NCBI RefSeq assembly: GCF_042685365.1
Contig: NZ_JBHUMY010000012.1
Span: 1 to 64,000, forward strand
DNA from: Paenibacillus_AP thailandensis
GTDB lineage: Bacteria; Bacillota; Bacilli; Paenibacillales; Paenibacillaceae
Reading direction: 5' to 3'
DNA length: 64,000 nt
Shown here: piece after piece, positions 61,519 to 64,000 of the stretch
Numbering within the stretch: the first letter of the stretch is position 1
Layout of the letters: every line of letters begins with the position of its first letter
Program-made: the position numbers and the translations under genes
The notes under the pieces: model-generated
Database searches by the model: none
The model's input: only the letters and a program-made list of their open reading frames with translations
What the model was told of the DNA's origin: nothing

Positions 61519-61547
61519 TATACCATAACTATATACGCCGCGCAACA
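61519..61547 (-). promoter_or_regulatory. rpsB promoter
   Basis: Minus-strand TTGCGC (61542-61547), 17 bases, TATATT (61519-61524). It lies right after the upstream gene's stop codon and drives the rpsB-tsf unit. Confidence 0.6.
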
Positions 61548-61562
61548 TGTACTTCGCGCCGC

Positions 61563-62144
61563 TTATTTCGCGGCTTGCCCTTCCGCTTCCTCCAGCGCCT
61601 TGCGGATCAGCTCCGCCTGTCTCGCGCTTAGCGGCATGCTGCTCACGATGCCGATCGCTTCGTCCAGGTCGGCTTCTCCCGCAAACAGAAAATAGCCGGC
61701 TCTTACCGGCTTGCCGAGGCTTTTCATCCGTTTGACGAACGCCGAGGCATCTTCGATAATATGCTGCTGCGCCAAAAGCTCTCCCGTTTCCTTCAGTCCC
61801 ATGCCGGCCTCGATCTTAATCAAATTCCAGCTCCGGGAACCGTTCTCTCCGCTTGGCGCCGGGGTTACGGAAGATGGAGCTGCGCCGCTTCCGGAAGCGG
61901 CGTCCGGCTCGGACGATGGGGCCGCGTCTTCGCCTCCTTGGACTTCCGCTTCCGCAGTACCGTTGCCGGATGCGAGCAATTCGCCCGCCCCCGATTGCCC
62001 GGAGCCGCTTCCATCCGTCTCCGCGGATGCCGGAGCCAGCGGCACTTCCGCCTGACGTTCCCCTATCAGCATCAGCTGCAGCAGCAAGGCGCCGCATATG
62101 ATGCCAAGCCCGAGGCCGCCTATAAAATACCGTTTATTCGCCAT
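61563..62144 (-). CDS. Membrane-anchored MltG-N-like (YceG-like) protein
   Basis: A 193-residue protein with one N-terminal membrane helix (about 7-27), a Ser/Gly/Ala/Glu-rich linker (about 33-103), and a C-terminal domain (about 105-185) that resembles the LysM-like N-terminal domain of the endolytic transglycosylase MltG: LIKIEAGMGLKETGELLAQQHIIED then FLFAGEADLDEAIGIV. The catalytic YceG domain is absent. It overlaps the SwrB-like gene by 11 bases and precedes rpsB. Function unknown; a peptidoglycan-sensing role is possible inference. Confidence 0.75.
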   Translation of the reverse strand: MANKRYFIGGLGLGIICGALLLQLMLIGERQAEVPLAPASAETDGSGSGQSGAGELLASGNGTAEAEVQGGEDAAPSSEPDAASGSGAAPSSVTPAPSGENGSRSWNLIKIEAGMGLKETGELLAQQHIIEDASAFVKRMKSLGKPVRAGYFLFAGEADLDEAIGIVSSMPLSARQAELIRKALEEAEGQAAK

Positions 62145-62730
62145 GAGCCGCCGCCTCCCGTCTGGCGAGCTGCAGCACGAGCTGGACTTCTCCCTTGTTC
62201 ATCCGAAGCCGCTTGGCGATCGCCTCGACCGACTTGCCTTGGCGATACAGCTCAAGCAGCTCCGCGTATCGGCTTTGCAGCGTCGCGTTTTTCTCCCCGC
62301 TGCCCGAATCCGCCGAAGCTTCCTCCGGTTGTTTTTCTTCCGTTTTCGCTTCTTCCGACGCCGGCGCCGATAACATTGTGCCGGCATTGGAATCATCCGT
62401 TCGCTTCGCCTTAGGCAGCTCATTCGGCGAATGTCCCGGCGCCGCGAGTCTCCCTGCTTCAATAGCCCGCTTCAACTCGTCGAGCTCCCGCTCGAGCCGG
62501 TCGATTTTGCGTGCCTGGCTATCCGCCCGGTCGTTCGCTTGCTTTAACGCCTCGACGACCAATTCAGCCAATTCTTTATTGTCATGCTCCATATTTTCCA
62601 TGAATTGCTCGAGCGCCAGCTCCATCTTGCCGAGCGACTTGGCCGAATCCGGCTCCTCCTGCTTCTTGCGCGGCATTGCAAACGCGGCCACCGCAACGAC
62701 GGCGCCAAGCAAAACGATATACTGCCACAT
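62134..62730 (-). CDS. swrB: SwrB (YlxL)-like membrane coiled-coil protein
   Basis: A 198-residue protein with an N-terminal membrane helix (1-18), a charged coiled coil (about 30-95), a Glu/Ala/Ser-rich linker and a C-terminal helix-turn-helix-like stretch, YRQGKSVEAIAKRLRMNKGEVQLVLQLAR. The plan and the place just before rpsB match B. subtilis SwrB, which helps mature flagellar basal bodies. Sequence identity cannot be judged here, so the name rests mostly on architecture and synteny. ATG at 62730 has AGGAGG nine bases upstream. Confidence 0.7.
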   Translation of the reverse strand: MWQYIVLLGAVVAVAAFAMPRKKQEEPDSAKSLGKMELALEQFMENMEHDNKELAELVVEALKQANDRADSQARKIDRLERELDELKRAIEAGRLAAPGHSPNELPKAKRTDDSNAGTMLSAPASEEAKTEEKQPEEASADSGSGEKNATLQSRYAELLELYRQGKSVEAIAKRLRMNKGEVQLVLQLARREAAAHGE

Positions 62731-62892
62731 GTTCCGACGCCTCCTTCTATGTCGAATGGCCATGCCAAAAGATTAAACGACATGCCGCGTCTCTTCGTTC
62801 CGGATAAGCGCTTCGTCGCTCGTTGCGCATTATAAATGAAGAAACGGAGATTCGGGTATCATGTCCTTCCCGGATTTGACGACTTTATCGCT

Positions 62893-63219
62893 TTACAATG
62901 TAAGATCGATATGTTTGCCCTTATAAGGGTGGACCGCCTGAGCCCCGGCCTGCCCGTCCTGTTCGGTCCGTTTCGTTTTTTTGCCGGCTTGCCGCCGATC
63001 GGGCGTCCCGCCGTTTCGTTCGTGACCGCGGCCGATATGAGGCTCGGCCGACGGCTCCGCCGGCGTATTTTTGGAACGTTGCCGTTCCGTTTCCTCGGCC
63101 GCCTGCCCGGCAAGCATCTGCTGCTCGGCAACGAGCCGGCCCGTCGCCTGAGCCTGGGACGCGCCTTGCTCCGGCGTACGGTGAACGGATATTTGCTGGT
63201 CAATCGGTTGAAAGGTCAT
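62893..63219 (-). CDS. Uncharacterised 108-residue hydrophilic protein
   Basis: A 108-residue, Gln/Glu/Arg-rich protein with no hydrophobic segment and no recognised domain. AAGGAGG lies six bases before the ATG at 63219, which supports translation. The middle looks disordered; the end HPYKGKHIDLTL looks more ordered and may be the conserved part. It lies between the FapA-type gene and the swrB-like gene, in the tail of what is usually the motility/sigD cluster. No function is proposed. Confidence 0.6.
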   Translation of the reverse strand: MTFQPIDQQISVHRTPEQGASQAQATGRLVAEQQMLAGQAAEETERQRSKNTPAEPSAEPHIGRGHERNGGTPDRRQAGKKTKRTEQDGQAGAQAVHPYKGKHIDLTL

Positions 63220-63262
63220 TGCCCGCCTCCTTCATACCGTTAACGTACGTTTTGCCCTGCGT

Positions 63263-64000
63263 TCAGCCGACGTAAGGGCTCGCCGCCACTTCTCCGTCCG
63301 CGTACTGCAGCAGGATCCGCTTAAGCGGATCCTTTATAAATTTCGTATAACGGCCGATGACGACCTTCGTCCCCCCGTAAATGACGTTCAGGACGGATAC
63401 TTTTGCTTTGTCCGTATTTTCGAGCTCCTGTTCGATTTCCAAAATCCGTTCCATCGCCGAGTCGATCCGGGTACTCGCCTGGCGCTTCGTGGCCAACAGT
63501 TGCATCCGCATGTTCATTTTTTCGGGAGTGAGCTTGTCCGCGGCCGCAAGCTGATCCAAAATAACAAGCGCCTTGTCGGTTTTATCCATGCTTTCCTTCA
63601 GCTGCTTGACCAGCATCCGCTGCTCGATCAGCTCTCCCCTGAGCTCCGGCAGCACCCCGACTTCCACGACGGTAGCAGTGGACATCGTATTCCCGATCGT
63701 CCGGGCCGTTACGCTCTCGCCGGCCTGAATCGTTCCGCCGACGATTAGGCCTTTCGCCCCGGTACAATTGATCCTCTTGCCCGCCCGCACGTTCGAATGC
63801 ATGATGCTTTGCGAAACTTCCACCTCTTCGCCGGCGATGACGTTAGCATCTTGAATAAAGGAACTGCGAATGTTGCGACCGGCTTTCACATAGCCCTTAT
63901 TTCCGGCCATGATGCCGCTCGTAATTTCGATCGAGCCCTCGGATTCGATTTCGGCGCCTTCGACGCCTCCCACGACGCGGATATCCCCGGCCGCTTTCAC
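63263..64000 (-). CDS. FapA/DUF342 family protein, 5' end beyond window
   Basis: The 245 residues visible at the right edge are the C-terminal part of a FapA (DUF342) protein. A right-handed beta-helix with repeated G-x-I turns (GDIRVVGGVEGAEIESEGSI and so on) covers the first 115 residues. It is followed by a long coiled coil with KQLKESMDKTDKALVILDQL and a short beta tail. The family is common near flagellar genes and may act as a polymer or scaffold; in Vibrio a FapA protein affects flagella. The beginning is cut off by the window. Confidence 0.88.
   Translation of the reverse strand: MKAAGDIRVVGGVEGAEIESEGSIEITSGIMAGNKGYVKAGRNIRSSFIQDANVIAGEEVEVSQSIMHSNVRAGKRINCTGAKGLIVGGTIQAGESVTARTIGNTMSTATVVEVGVLPELRGELIEQRMLVKQLKESMDKTDKALVILDQLAAADKLTPEKMNMRMQLLATKRQASTRIDSAMERILEIEQELENTDKAKVSVLNVIYGGTKVVIGRYTKFIKDPLKRILLQYADGEVAASPYVG

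Overview
The window looks like a core chromosomal segment of an endospore-forming Firmicute, most likely a member of the Paenibacillaceae (Paenibacillus/Cohnella type). The reasons are the moderately high GC content, strong Shine-Dalgarno sites, sporulation genes (spoVS, dpaA/dpaB, spoIIIE, sleB), and a gene order that follows the Bacillus subtilis ricA (ymcA)-to-rpsB arm almost gene for gene. All confident genes except bioY read on the minus strand, so transcription runs from high to low coordinates. The genus assignment is inference; no rRNA or tRNA gene is present.

Layout, left to right. 1-2.5 kb: a biotin-uptake locus, bioY divergent from two ECF ATPases across a BirA-like operator. 2.5-4.3 kb: a small VOC-fold protein and an iron-dependent alcohol dehydrogenase. 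4.4-11.4 kb: ricA, miaB, a PduL-type phosphotransacylase, an M19 dipeptidase, spoVS, ymdB and RNase Y. 11.6-20 kb: recX, recA, cinA, pgsA, yajQ, a RodZ-like protein, ymfK, ymfJ and ymfI. 20-27.5 kb: the M16 pair ymfH/ymfF, sleB, spoIIIE, ylzJ and tepA. 27.7-34 kb: RNase J, dapA, dapG, dpaB, dpaA and dut, which are diaminopimelate, dipicolinate and RNA-decay functions. 34-39.4 kb: an M16 peptidase, ylxY, pnp and rpsO. 39.5-47.8 kb: the nusA-infB translation operon (rimP, nusA, ylxR, ylxQ, infB, rbfA, nrnA, truB, ribF). 48-59.8 kb: polC, proS, rasP, dxr, cdsA, uppS, frr and pyrH. 59.9-64 kb: tsf and rpsB, then an accessory block (MltG-N-like protein, SwrB-like protein, a 108-residue orphan, the end of a FapA/DUF342 protein) that in relatives lies beside sigD.

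The genes are mostly housekeeping: translation, RNA turnover (RNase Y, RNase J, PNPase), envelope lipid and isoprenoid synthesis, DNA repair, and the sporulation steps attached to them. Promoters that fit sporulation sigma factors precede spoVS (sigma-H), sleB (sigma-G) and dpaA (sigma-K). recA has a LexA box.

I found no mobile element, prophage, CRISPR array or defence island. The least explained material lies between genes: a dispersed two-hairpin repeat of about 120 bp in at least six places (one a tandem pair), a structured 300-base leader between recA and recX with mutually exclusive helices, and several unassigned palindromes. These are the best candidates for something undescribed.
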